A stretch of 44,488 nucleotides of DNA from an uncultured Lachnospiraceae bacterium. Its GTDB lineage: Bacteria; Bacillota; Clostridia; Lachnospirales; Lachnospiraceae. Position 1 is the stretch's first letter; each line of letters begins with the position of its first letter. Both the position numbers and the translations under genes were made by a program. The notes under the pieces were generated by a model that was not told the DNA's origin, ran no database searches, and was given only the letters and a program-made list of their open reading frames with translations. Location of the stretch: the NCBI GenBank assembly GCA_910576895.1, contig CAJTJZ010000026.1, positions 1-44,488 of the forward strand, written 5' to 3'. Shown piece by piece: positions 1 through 7,071 of the stretch.

Positions 1-15
1 AGTGGCTTATTTCCT

Positions 16-37
16 GTCGTGCCCATTCGGGCATGAC
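16..37. other. GC-rich hairpin
   Basis: GTCGTGCCC pairs with GGGCATGAC around the loop ATTC, with one G-U wobble. No T-run follows on either strand, so it is not a standard intrinsic terminator. A second GTCGTG follows at about 50-55. It may be the edge of a structured or repeated element that begins before the window. Confidence 0.4.
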
Positions 38-65
38 CTGCCTTGTGCGGTCGTGTGCATCAATT

Positions 66-101
66 TATACTGAGCGGTCAGGTTTTTCGACCGTCAGTAT
101 A
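66..101. repeat. dispersed 36-nt palindromic repeat, copy 1
   Basis: TATACTGA-G-CGGTC, loop AGGTTTTTC, then GACCG-TCAGTATA. This makes a 13-bp stem with one bulged base. A copy with a single difference (A for G at the bulge) lies at 15927-15962. Both copies are intergenic. The design resembles REP-type extragenic palindromes. No gene for a REP-associated transposase is seen nearby. Confidence 0.75.
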
Positions 102-337
102 TATAATTACTACTTATTATAATGGGGTTTGTAATAGGGTAATTATAATAAGATAATGATAATATAGTATAGATTAATAATAGATAGATACTACATATAA
201 TGCAATGCAGTTTAACATAAGAAATTTACTTCGTCAATAGAGAAACAAAAATTGTAAAAAGAAAATTTCAAAATGTATCTTGTAGTTAAAAATTACAAAA
301 GCTAGTCTAACCGATTTGAATAAAATTGAATTTAAAT

Positions 338-378
338 AAAAATATCCCCACTAGCACTTGCTAAGTGAGGATATTTTT
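338..378 (-). terminator. terminator of sigG
   Basis: AAAAATATCC pairs with GGATATTTTT, with an inner CACT/AGTG stem. On the minus strand it ends in a T-run, 20 bases after the sigG stop codon. The T-runs on both sides mean it could act in both directions. Confidence 0.8.
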
Positions 379-397
379 TCTATTTTATTCAGAAAAA

Positions 398-1174
398 TTA
401 AGATAAATAATTTTTCATGGAACGCAATGCTGACTTTTCCAAACGAGATACTTGTGCCTGTGAAATATGAATTTCCTCTGCCACTTCCATTTGTGTTCTT
501 CCCTCATAAAATCGCAATTTAATAATATTTCTTTCTCTATCAGGGAGTTTTTTCAATGCTTCATTTAAAGAAATTTTTTCTACCCATTTTTCCTCTTTAT
601 TTTTGCGATCACTAATTTGATCCATAATATAAAGACTATCCCCACCCTCTGTATATACAGGCTCATATAAAGAAACAGGGCTTTGAATCGCATCTAATGC
701 AAATAAAATATCATCGGCTGGAATCCCTGTTAATTCTGCCAGTTCTTCCATCGTTGGCTCTTTATCATTTTTTCGTATATACCCTTCTTTTGCATAAATT
801 GCTTTATAAGCAATATCACGCAGGGAACGACTAACACGAATACTATTGTTATCACGCAAGTAACGGCGGATTTCTCCCATAATCATAGGAACAGCATAGG
901 TGCTAAATTTTACACCAAGTCCTGTATCAAAATGATCGATTGCTTTCATTAATCCAATACATCCAATTTGAAAAAGATCATCTACATTTTCATTGCCACC
1001 ACTAAATCTTTGTATAATACTTAACACAAGCCTTAAATTTCCCTGAATATAACGTTCTCTTGCCTGTGTATTTCCAGCTTTAATTTCATCAAACAACGTT
1101 TCCTTTTCTTCACTACTTAATAATGGAAGCTTGGAAGTATTGACTCCACAGATTTCTACCTTATATGTTGACAT
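398..1174 (-). CDS. sigG: RNA polymerase sigma-G factor, late forespore
   Basis: Forespore-specific sigma-70 family factor of 258 residues that directs late forespore genes after engulfment. The N-terminus carries the SigG hallmark KVEICGV-TSKLP. Region 2 follows, with DDLFQIGCIGLMKA and KFSTYAVPMI.GEIRRYLRDN. Region 3 contains RVSRSLRDIAYKA, and region 4 has the helix-turn-helix TQMEVAEEIHISQAQVSRLE. Length and motifs match Bacillus subtilis SigG closely. The ATG at 1174 is preferred over upstream starts because it gives the conserved N-terminus and has GAGG just upstream. It is separated from the spoIIG genes, which are not seen here. It has its own terminator and no co-directional neighbour within the window. 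SigF is the nearest paralogue, but the N-terminal motif argues for SigG. Confidence 0.95.
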   Translation of the reverse strand: MSTYKVEICGVNTSKLPLLSSEEKETLFDEIKAGNTQARERYIQGNLRLVLSIIQRFSGGNENVDDLFQIGCIGLMKAIDHFDTGLGVKFSTYAVPMIMGEIRRYLRDNNSIRVSRSLRDIAYKAIYAKEGYIRKNDKEPTMEELAELTGIPADDILFALDAIQSPVSLYEPVYTEGGDSLYIMDQISDRKNKEEKWVEKISLNEALKKLPDRERNIIKLRFYEGRTQMEVAEEIHISQAQVSRLEKSALRSMKNYLS

Positions 1175-1439
1175 ATAAACCTCATTTCTGCGGATAACTC
1201 CGCCTGTAATGATATTATAGAATATATATGTACTTTTTATCTTTATTTTTAAGGTTTCTTCCACTGACTATTAGTATTTACTATTTTCAGTTTTTTATAC
1301 TTAAAATATATCCCTATGATAGACTTTTTCTTTCTCTCTCTTTTTTCTATTTAAAAACAATTCTATAAGGAAATGTATTTTTATCTTCTTTCTTTCATAA
1401 ATATAAGAGTAAGAAATAACTGCACAGGAGATTATTTTT

Positions 1440-1700
1440 ATGAGAATTTGTGAACTTCGCCAAAAAGAAGTCATTAATATGTGTAACTGTGAACGCTTAG
1501 GCTGTGTTTCCGATTTGGAAATTAACTGTGAAACAGGACAGGTCATTGCTATTATTGTTCCCGGTCCTTGTAAAATCTGTGGAATTTTAGGGCGTGATAC
1601 AGAATATATCATTCCATTTTCCTGTATTTGTCAATGTGGTCCAGATATTATCTTAGTTAAAGTAAATATTGAAGAAGTTCTTCAAAAATGCAAGTATTAA
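1440..1700 (+). CDS. YlmC/YmxH family sporulation protein (PRC-barrel)
   Basis: Small protein of 86 residues that reads as a single PRC-barrel domain of the YlmC/YmxH family. It starts RICELRQKEVIN and contains LGCVSDLEIN, then a run of beta strands with an unusual number of cysteines (CNC, CKICG, CICQC). The family is widespread in spore formers; its biochemical role is not established. CAGGAG lies about 9 bases before the ATG. It stands divergent from sigG and just upstream of nrdR on the same strand. The clustered cysteines might bind a metal, but that is inference. Confidence 0.8.
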   Translation: MRICELRQKEVINMCNCERLGCVSDLEINCETGQVIAIIVPGPCKICGILGRDTEYIIPFSCICQCGPDIILVKVNIEEVLQKCKY

Positions 1701-1702
1701 TC

Positions 1703-1729
1703 TTGACAACACCTATGAAATCTTATAAT
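1703..1729 (+). promoter_or_regulatory. candidate sigma-A promoter of nrdR
   Basis: TTGACA at 1703-1708 and TATAAT at 1724-1729 both match consensus exactly, but the spacer is only 15 bases. An alternative -10, TAATAT, would give 17. It starts right after the upstream stop codon and 63 bases before the nrdR start. Confidence 0.55.
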
Positions 1730-1791
1730 ATGACATAGAACTAAAAAAATGAATACTTATTTAACTACTTATCTATTAAAGGAGAATTTTA

Positions 1792-2244
1792 ATGAAGTGC
1801 CCATTTTGCGATGCAGATAATACTCGTGTTATTGACTCTCGCCCCGCTGATGATAATCATGCCATCCGCAGGCGGCGACAATGTGATAACTGTAAAAAAC
1901 GTTTTACTTCTTTTGAAAAGGTAGAAAGTCAACCATTAATTGTTGTAAAAAAAGATCGAACACGAGAAGCTTATAATCGTTCTAAACTTGAAGGCGGTAT
2001 CTACCGTTCTCTCCACAAACGTCCTGTTCCAGCAGATGATATTAATGCTGCGATTGATGATATTGAAAATACAATTTTTATGAGTACTGAAAAAGAAATT
2101 GAAAGCTCTGAAATTGGTGAAATTGTTATCAAACGATTAAAAGAACTTGATCCTGTTGCTTATGTGCGTTTTGCTTCTGTTTATCGTGAATTTAAAGATA
2201 TTGGAACTTTTATGGAAGAATTAAAAAAATTTATAGATGCTTAA
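1792..2244 (+). CDS. nrdR: transcriptional repressor NrdR
   Basis: Zinc-ribbon and ATP-cone repressor of ribonucleotide reductase genes, 150 residues, the usual size. The N-terminus begins MKCPFC and carries the four zinc ligands as CPFC and CDNC (residues 3, 6, 31 and 34). The ATP-cone domain follows from about residue 45 (PLIVVKKDRTREAYNRSKL). The family senses ATP/dATP through the cone and binds NrdR boxes upstream of nrd operons. No nrd genes lie in this window, so the targets are elsewhere. GGAG precedes the ATG at good spacing. A strong terminator follows at once, so it is the last gene of its unit. Confidence 0.96.
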   Translation: MKCPFCDADNTRVIDSRPADDNHAIRRRRQCDNCKKRFTSFEKVESQPLIVVKKDRTREAYNRSKLEGGIYRSLHKRPVPADDINAAIDDIENTIFMSTEKEIESSEIGEIVIKRLKELDPVAYVRFASVYREFKDIGTFMEELKKFIDA

Positions 2245-2272
2245 AATATTAAGATTTTATCCTATTTTTTTA

Positions 2273-2308
2273 TAAGAAAAAAGACGACACTTGTCGTCTT
2301 TTTTCTAT
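2273..2308 (+). terminator. terminator of nrdR
   Basis: Near-perfect hairpin: an arm of A-run plus GACGAC (2275-2288), loop ACTT, then GTCGTC and a T-run (2293-2306). It lies 30 bases after the nrdR stop. The A-run and T-run make it able to act for the converging minus-strand gene too. Confidence 0.92.
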
Positions 2309-2380
2309 AAGAATTATGTTTTGCAATATCTGCAAAGCAGCAGAAAAGCTATCTGAAAAACCAAAATTTTTTTATTTTGA

Positions 2381-3628
2381 TTAATCTACTACTCTCCGTA
2401 CCGATAAAATAGTACGATATGTAGCATTTGTTATCTTGATACCACCTTCTGGATAAGGCTTGGAATTACTTGCATTTACAATCTGATCATCTCCAATATA
2501 GATTCCTACATGACCACTATAACAAATAATATCTCCCGGCTGTGCTTCTGAATAACTGACCTCACGTCCATAACTTCTTTGTTCTGAAGATGTTCTTGGA
2601 CATCCTTTATATCCGAAATGATAATATACCTGTTGTACAAATCCCGAACAATCACAACCGTTTGTAAGACTTGTGCCTCCCCAGACATATTTATTTCCAA
2701 TAAATTGACAGCCATAATCTGCAATATCCTGTCCTTCGGCACTACCTCCGGAATCACTTGTTACAACTTCTGCAAGATCTCGTTCTGCTTGTGCTGCCGC
2801 CTGTGCCTGTGCTGCTCGTTCACGAGCTGCCCTTGCCGCTGCTTCTGCTTCTCTTGCTAAACGTTCTCTTTCTGCTCGCCGTTCTGCTTTAATCCTTGCA
2901 ATTTCCTTACGAATAATCTTATTCTGTCTTCTAATTGTAGAACGATATTTTACAGAAAGTTTTTTCGCTTTACGAAGTTGTTGTTTATAATTTTTTAGCT
3001 TTACCTTTTTCTTTTGTTTTAATTCTCTTAACTCTGCTTTTTGTTCTTGATAAGTTTCTTTAATGTCTATTAATTCTGCTTTTTCTGATTTTGCTTCCTC
3101 TTTTAAATCGGTAACAAGTTGTAGCGTATTTTTGTAATTATCTAAAAGATTTTCCCCATAATCATAAATATCATTATAATATTCCACGCTGTTTAAAAGA
3201 CTAGAAATGCTTTTTGCTTTAAATACAACATCTGCAATTTCACGTGTACCATTTTCATACATAAACCTGACTTGGTTTTTAATGGATTCTTTTTGATCTT
3301 CTACTTCCTGTTCCGTTTTTGTTTGTTTTTTTGCAAGTTTTGCAATTTCTTTCTTCTTATCTCCAATATCATCCTTTGTAATCTGGATATCAACCATAAT
3401 GGCAACAAGATCTTTATCTACAGATTCAATCTCCTTTTCTAGCTTCTTTCTTTTTGCCGTAATCTTTTTCATTAATCTTTTTTCAACTCTTAAAGCCTCT
3501 TGTGCCTGACGGCGTTCTTTTTTGGCTTTTGAAATCTTACTGGCATCTGCTGGCTGCATTGCTGTAAAACCAACAGCAAGTAATAGAAAAAGTGCTAAAA
3601 ATCTTTTAAAATAGCCATGTGTTTTCAT
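2381..3628 (-). CDS. secreted NlpC/P60 peptidoglycan hydrolase with coiled coil
   Basis: Exported cell-wall hydrolase of 415 residues, probably a D,L-endopeptidase that cuts stem peptides. A signal peptide (about 1-29, FLALFLLLAVGFTAM then QPADASK) is followed by a long charged coiled coil (about 30-285) of the PcsB/RipA-like type, rich in Lys, Glu and Arg-Ala repeats. A short linker leads to the NlpC/P60 domain (about 300-415). It shows the catalytic Cys in DCSGF (C327), the His in GHVGIYIG (H373) and a polar third residue near N385. AGGAGG lies 6 bases before the ATG. It is monocistronic with a 140-base leader holding several hairpins. The coiled coil suggests control by a partner, as FtsEX controls PcsB, but no ftsEX is present here. 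Confidence 0.92.
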   Translation of the reverse strand: MKTHGYFKRFLALFLLLAVGFTAMQPADASKISKAKKERRQAQEALRVEKRLMKKITAKRKKLEKEIESVDKDLVAIMVDIQITKDDIGDKKKEIAKLAKKQTKTEQEVEDQKESIKNQVRFMYENGTREIADVVFKAKSISSLLNSVEYYNDIYDYGENLLDNYKNTLQLVTDLKEEAKSEKAELIDIKETYQEQKAELRELKQKKKVKLKNYKQQLRKAKKLSVKYRSTIRRQNKIIRKEIARIKAERRAERERLAREAEAAARAARERAAQAQAAAQAERDLAEVVTSDSGGSAEGQDIADYGCQFIGNKYVWGGTSLTNGCDCSGFVQQVYYHFGYKGCPRTSSEQRSYGREVSYSEAQPGDIICYSGHVGIYIGDDQIVNASNSKPYPEGGIKITNATYRTILSVRRVVD

Positions 3629-3774
3629 GATGTCCTCCTAAATTCAAATTAAAGTTTCTTTTAATTTATAAATAACAAAAATCACGTCTGTAAAAAGACC
3701 TGACACTTGTCACGTTCGCAAGCGAACCTGATAAAAAAAGAAACGCATTTTCCGACAATTCCTGTCACATGGTC

Positions 3775-3783
3775 ATTATATCA
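3775..3783 (-). promoter_or_regulatory. extended -10 of the NlpC/P60 gene
   Basis: The minus strand reads TGATATAAT, a perfect TATAAT with the TGN extension. The -35 region is poor (ACAAAT at 17 bases), which an extended -10 can tolerate. A start near 3768 would give a leader of about 140 bases. Confidence 0.5.
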
Positions 3784-4000
3784 TATATTCGTAATGAATT
3801 TGTGAACATTCTGTTAAATCTGTTAATCTTTTTTGACAATTTCTGTAATTAATATAACGAGCCTTTTATTTTCTACAATTTTTCTATTAGCTCCTACTTA
3901 ATCTCAATACAATATTACATTAAAATAACGATAAGAAAAAAATTAAAAAAAGCACTTATTATTGAATTAAAATGGAATCAATCTGCAAAAGGAGCGATTA

Positions 4001-4036
4001 GTTAAATAAAAAATCCCCCATAAGCTATGAGGGATT
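4001..4036 (-). terminator. terminator of the CHAP gene
   Basis: AATCCC (4012-4017) pairs with GGGATT (4031-4036), with an inner CAT/ATG stem around AAGCT. On the minus strand a T-run follows. It sits 14 bases after the stop codon of the CHAP gene. Confidence 0.88.
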
Positions 4037-4049
4037 CTTTATTGAACAA

Positions 4050-4859
4050 TTATTTTTTCAAACGATAAATCTTACAGGCACTTGCTTTTACTCGTCTATT
4101 GACTCTAGCTACTGTTTTTCCGCCTTGCTGCCACTTCCAATTTTGCTCAATCAAAGTAACCGTTCCATTATTATTTACATTTTTTACAATTGCCCAGTGA
4201 TTTCCACTACCAGATGTAGTTGCTACAATATCTCCTTCCTTTGGAGAAGAAACCTTGCGGATTGTTCCTTTTGATGATATTGGTGTACAACCTGCCAAAA
4301 GATTATATACATTTACATTATATACTTGAGAATAATACCTTTTTACAAAAGCGGCACAAGAATAAGTAGCATTTGTACCATCATTTCCACCTGTACGATA
4401 CAATGCTTTTACACCATGAAAAGTATCCGTAACAAATTTTGTTCCCTTAATTGTAACAATTTTTTCTTTTAAATTTACTTCTTTTTCTTGTGTTGATTCC
4501 TCTGTTTCTTCTATATATTCCATAGAAGCTTTTTCTTCTATAGTAACTAAATCTTCTAATCCTAAGTCTAGATCCCATTCTACTTTTTCATTTATATCTT
4601 CTTCCGTTCTTATTTCTGTTTCTAATTCTATCTCTGTACTTATATCTACATTTGCATCTATATTTGTATCTACATACTGTTCTAAATTTTCTTCTAACCC
4701 TACTTCTGTTTCTGTTCCTAACTCTGTATAAATTTCTGTCTTTGCATTAGAAATTATTTCTGCGGCACTGACAGTACAAACATTACTTCCAAGCAATAAC
4801 CCTGATGCCATAAAAATTGTTACTATTATTTTACTATTCTTGAACATTTTATTACGCAT
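4050..4859 (-). CDS. secreted CHAP-type amidase/endopeptidase with acidic linker
   Basis: Exported protein of 269 residues. A signal peptide (about 1-33, IIVTIFMASGLLLGS, then VSAA) is followed by an acidic, low-complexity region (about 34-130) dominated by Glu, Thr, Ile and Asp. The C-terminal half resembles a CHAP domain of the NlpC/P60 superfamily: Cys in YSCAAF (C168), His in GNHWAIV (H221), and E238/N240 in IEQNW as likely third residues. CHAP domains cut peptidoglycan as amidases or endopeptidases. GGGAGA precedes the ATG. It has its own promoter with a Spo0A-box match in the spacer and its own terminator. No cell-wall binding repeat is seen, so how it stays at the wall is unclear. Confidence 0.82.
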   Translation of the reverse strand: MRNKMFKNSKIIVTIFMASGLLLGSNVCTVSAAEIISNAKTEIYTELGTETEVGLEENLEQYVDTNIDANVDISTEIELETEIRTEEDINEKVEWDLDLGLEDLVTIEEKASMEYIEETEESTQEKEVNLKEKIVTIKGTKFVTDTFHGVKALYRTGGNDGTNATYSCAAFVKRYYSQVYNVNVYNLLAGCTPISSKGTIRKVSSPKEGDIVATTSGSGNHWAIVKNVNNNGTVTLIEQNWKWQQGGKTVARVNRRVKASACKIYRLKK

Positions 4860-4899
4860 ATGTATTATTCTCCCTTATTTTGTAATATTTTGTAAGCTT

Positions 4900-4928
4900 A
4901 TTATATCAGATTCGACAAAATATTGCAA
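4900..4928 (-). promoter_or_regulatory. promoter of the CHAP gene with internal 0A-box match
   Basis: The minus strand reads TTGCAA, 17 bases, TATAAT, with a TGA before the -10 (extended form). The sequence TGTCGAA, an exact match to the Spo0A box, sits in the spacer (4911-4917). A regulator bound there would be expected to repress. The 7-base match alone is weak evidence. Confidence 0.65.
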
Positions 4929-4996
4929 CATCTTTTAATAAATTTGTAACATTTTTTAATTTTTTACTAAATTTTAAAACCGATACAAATTTCTCA

Positions 4997-5025
4997 TTGA
5001 GATTATTCCAAAAAAAGGTTATAAT
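4997..5025 (+). promoter_or_regulatory. sigma-A promoter of the HD-GYP gene
   Basis: TTGAGA (4997-5002), a 17-base spacer and TATAAT (5020-5025). This is a strong vegetative promoter about 50 bases before the chosen start codon at 5075. Confidence 0.85.
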
Positions 5026-5074
5026 AGAAAAGAAGAATAGGAAAGACACATTTTTGTCTATTGGAGGGTTATTT

Positions 5075-6151
5075 ATGGCTAAAAAAAGAATATTAACAAG
5101 ACGTGCTGTTCCCGGAATGATCGTTGCAGAAGATATTCACATCGATTCCGGACAAATGATCATTGAAAAAGATACGGTACTTACGGATCATATTATTACA
5201 AGATTAAAATTTTACTCCATTGATTCCTTCCGTATCTTAGAAACAGAAGAACCAGAATTTATTCCAATTGATGATTTTGCAGAACAAATTAAACATACAA
5301 CAGAATATAAACAATTTCATACAGAATATGATACTTCTGTTGCTATGCTTAATAATATGATGCGTAGCTTTATAGATAATAAAGATATTCCTATAGATGT
5401 TTCAAAATTAACAAATTGGATAGAAAATATACTTATTAATAGTAGAAATGGTATGCATTTATTTCATATGCTTCATTGTATGAGAACTTATAATGATGAA
5501 ATTTATGCACACTCTATTAATGTCGCTATGATTTGCAATGCGATTGGTACTTGGCTAAATTATTCTAAAAAAGATATTAAGCAATTGACACTTGCCGGAC
5601 TTTTACATGACATTGGCAAAATATTTCTTCCTTCTTCCCTTATGGAAAAACAAGAACAACTTACAGAAAAAGAATTAGAACAACTTCATAGCCATACTAC
5701 GATTGGTTATAACGTTTTAAAAAATCAACCCATTGATTCCCGTATCCGCTATGCCACTTTAATGCATCATGAAAAATGCGATGGCAGCGGATATCCAAAT
5801 CATTTTATTGCAGATCAAATTGATGATTTTGCAAAAATCGTAGCAATTGCAAATACTTATGATACTATGACTTCCCCTCGTGTTTACCGAGAAGCCCTTT
5901 GTCCATTTGAAGCAATCAGTTTATTTCAATCTTATGGACTTCAACTTTATGATGCACATATCCTTATGGTATTTTTAACAGGAATTATTGATTCTTTCCT
6001 TCATAATCGTGTACAATTAAGTGATGGTAGAGAAGGTGAAATTGTAATGATTAATAAAAATGATTTAGCACGTCCTATGATAAAAATTAACGAAGATTAT
6101 GTAAACTTATTTAAAGAATCCCAAATTACAATTAAAAAAATTTTAACTTAA
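5075..6151 (+). CDS. HD-GYP domain phosphodiesterase
   Basis: Cytoplasmic protein of 358 residues, likely hydrolysing cyclic di-GMP or a related dinucleotide. A short N-terminal domain (about 1-110) has the beta-rich start RRAVPGMIVAEDI often found before HD-GYP domains. The HD-GYP domain (about 130-330) has the metal-ligand motifs intact: H146, HD at 178-179 in LLHDIGK, H207, and HHE-DGSGYP at 231-241. No membrane segment or receiver is seen. The ATG at 5075 is chosen because GGAGG lies 8 bases upstream; upstream in-frame codons lie inside the promoter. It is monocistronic, with a strong promoter and a terminator. The substrate cannot be told from the sequence. Confidence 0.88.
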   Translation: MAKKRILTRRAVPGMIVAEDIHIDSGQMIIEKDTVLTDHIITRLKFYSIDSFRILETEEPEFIPIDDFAEQIKHTTEYKQFHTEYDTSVAMLNNMMRSFIDNKDIPIDVSKLTNWIENILINSRNGMHLFHMLHCMRTYNDEIYAHSINVAMICNAIGTWLNYSKKDIKQLTLAGLLHDIGKIFLPSSLMEKQEQLTEKELEQLHSHTTIGYNVLKNQPIDSRIRYATLMHHEKCDGSGYPNHFIADQIDDFAKIVAIANTYDTMTSPRVYREALCPFEAISLFQSYGLQLYDAHILMVFLTGIIDSFLHNRVQLSDGREGEIVMINKNDLARPMIKINEDYVNLFKESQITIKKILT

Positions 6152-6223
6152 TTAATTGCTAAATTAACAAAGGACTAGTTATTATCTAGAATTTATAAAA
6201 TTATAATTATATGTTTTTAATTT

Positions 6224-6266
6224 AAAAGAGGTATCAAAGGAACTTATTTCCCTTGATACCTCTTAT
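6224..6266. terminator. shared terminator between HD-GYP gene and tpiA
   Basis: AAGAGGTATCAAAGG (6226-6240) pairs with CCCTTGATACCTCTT (6250-6264) around a 9-base loop. It lies between converging genes, with A-rich and T-rich flanks, so it probably stops transcription from both sides. Confidence 0.85.
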
Positions 6267-6301
6267 ACTTATAAAGTATCAAATCCTGCAATTATCCTAT
6301 A

Positions 6302-7048
6302 TTATGCATTTACAATTTTTCCAAAATCTGCTTTTAATGATGCACCACCAATAAGTCCACCGTCAATATCTGGTTTTGATAAAAGCTCTGCTGCATTTGC
6401 TGCATTCATAGAACCACCATATTGAATCCTGACAGCTTCTGCTGTTTCTGTATCATAAATTTCAGCAATACAATCACGAATTCCTTTGCAAACTTCTTGT
6501 GCTTGATCAGCAGTTGCTGTTTTTCCTGTGCCAATTGCCCAAATTGGCTCATATGCAATCACTAATTTCTTTACCTGATCAGCCGTAACACCTGTTAAAT
6601 CTGATTTAATCTGGAAACGAATCCAATCCATTGTGACACCCATTTCTCTTTGCTCTAAAGATTCTCCACAGCAAAGAATTGGGGTAAGTCCAGCTTCAAA
6701 TGCCTTTTTTACTTTTTTATTTAAAAGAGCATCATCTTCTTTAAAATAATCACGGCGTTCCGAATGACCAAGAATCACATAGTTTACCCCTGCATCTACT
6801 AACATTGGAGCAGAAATTTCACCTGTATAAGCACCTGATTCTTCAAAATACATATTTTCTGCACCAACTTTTACATTACTGCCTTTTACTGCTTCTACAA
6901 CTGGTACAATGTCAATTGCAGGTACACAATAAACAACATCAACATCTTCATTTTTTACTAAATCCTTTAATTCATTCACAAGTGCAACTGCTTGTGTTGG
7001 TGTCTTATTCATTTTCCAGTTGCCTGCAATAATTCTCTTTCTTGCCAT
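6302..7048 (-). CDS. tpiA: triose-phosphate isomerase
   Basis: Interconverts glyceraldehyde 3-phosphate and dihydroxyacetone phosphate in glycolysis. The 248-residue length is standard. Key residues are visible: the phosphate-binding NWKMN near the start, the catalytic His in GHSERR, the catalytic Glu in AYEPIWAIGTG, and the loop GGSM near the C-terminus. GGAAGG precedes the ATG. It is the last gene of gap-pgk-tpiA, 23 bases after pgk, and a hairpin terminator follows. Confidence 0.98.
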   Translation of the reverse strand: MARKRIIAGNWKMNKTPTQAVALVNELKDLVKNEDVDVVYCVPAIDIVPVVEAVKGSNVKVGAENMYFEESGAYTGEISAPMLVDAGVNYVILGHSERRDYFKEDDALLNKKVKKAFEAGLTPILCCGESLEQREMGVTMDWIRFQIKSDLTGVTADQVKKLVIAYEPIWAIGTGKTATADQAQEVCKGIRDCIAEIYDTETAEAVRIQYGGSMNAANAAELLSKPDIDGGLIGGASLKADFGKIVNA

Positions 7049-7071
7049 AATACTTTTACTTCCTTCCTCTT

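Larger units (their letters stand above)
1..397. other. non-coding region downstream of sigG
   Basis: No credible gene is seen in this stretch. The first 40 bases hold a GC-rich hairpin, followed by a 36-nt palindromic repeat and about 230 bases of very AT-rich DNA. The last part is the bidirectional-looking terminator of sigG. The window starts inside this intergenic region, so the upstream gene is unknown. Confidence 0.7.
3629..4049. other. intergenic region with structured leader of the NlpC/P60 gene
   Basis: No gene is seen. From the NlpC/P60 start outwards there is a 140-base leader with three small hairpins: TGAC-ACTT-GTCA at about 3700, GTTCGC-AA-GCGAAC at about 3713-3726, and GACA-N5-TGTC at about 3754. 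An extended -10 (3775-3783) follows, then AT-rich DNA, then the terminator of the CHAP gene. I could not match the leader to a riboswitch consensus I know. Confidence 0.6.

Noticed and set aside
66..101. The 36-nt palindrome as an ordinary terminator
   Set aside because: There is no T-run directly after the stem on either strand, and copy 1 lies about 300 bases past the sigG terminator.
1301..1612. Minus-strand frame overlapping the YlmC/YmxH-type gene
   Set aside because: It is opposite a recognised gene, and its predicted protein shows no domain or coherent hydrophobic pattern.
3629..3783. ydaO (c-di-AMP) riboswitch before the NlpC/P60 gene
   Set aside because: The gene family fits, but the leader lacks the conserved stretches I would expect and has no clear terminator or anti-terminator pair. 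It is kept only as an unnamed structured leader.
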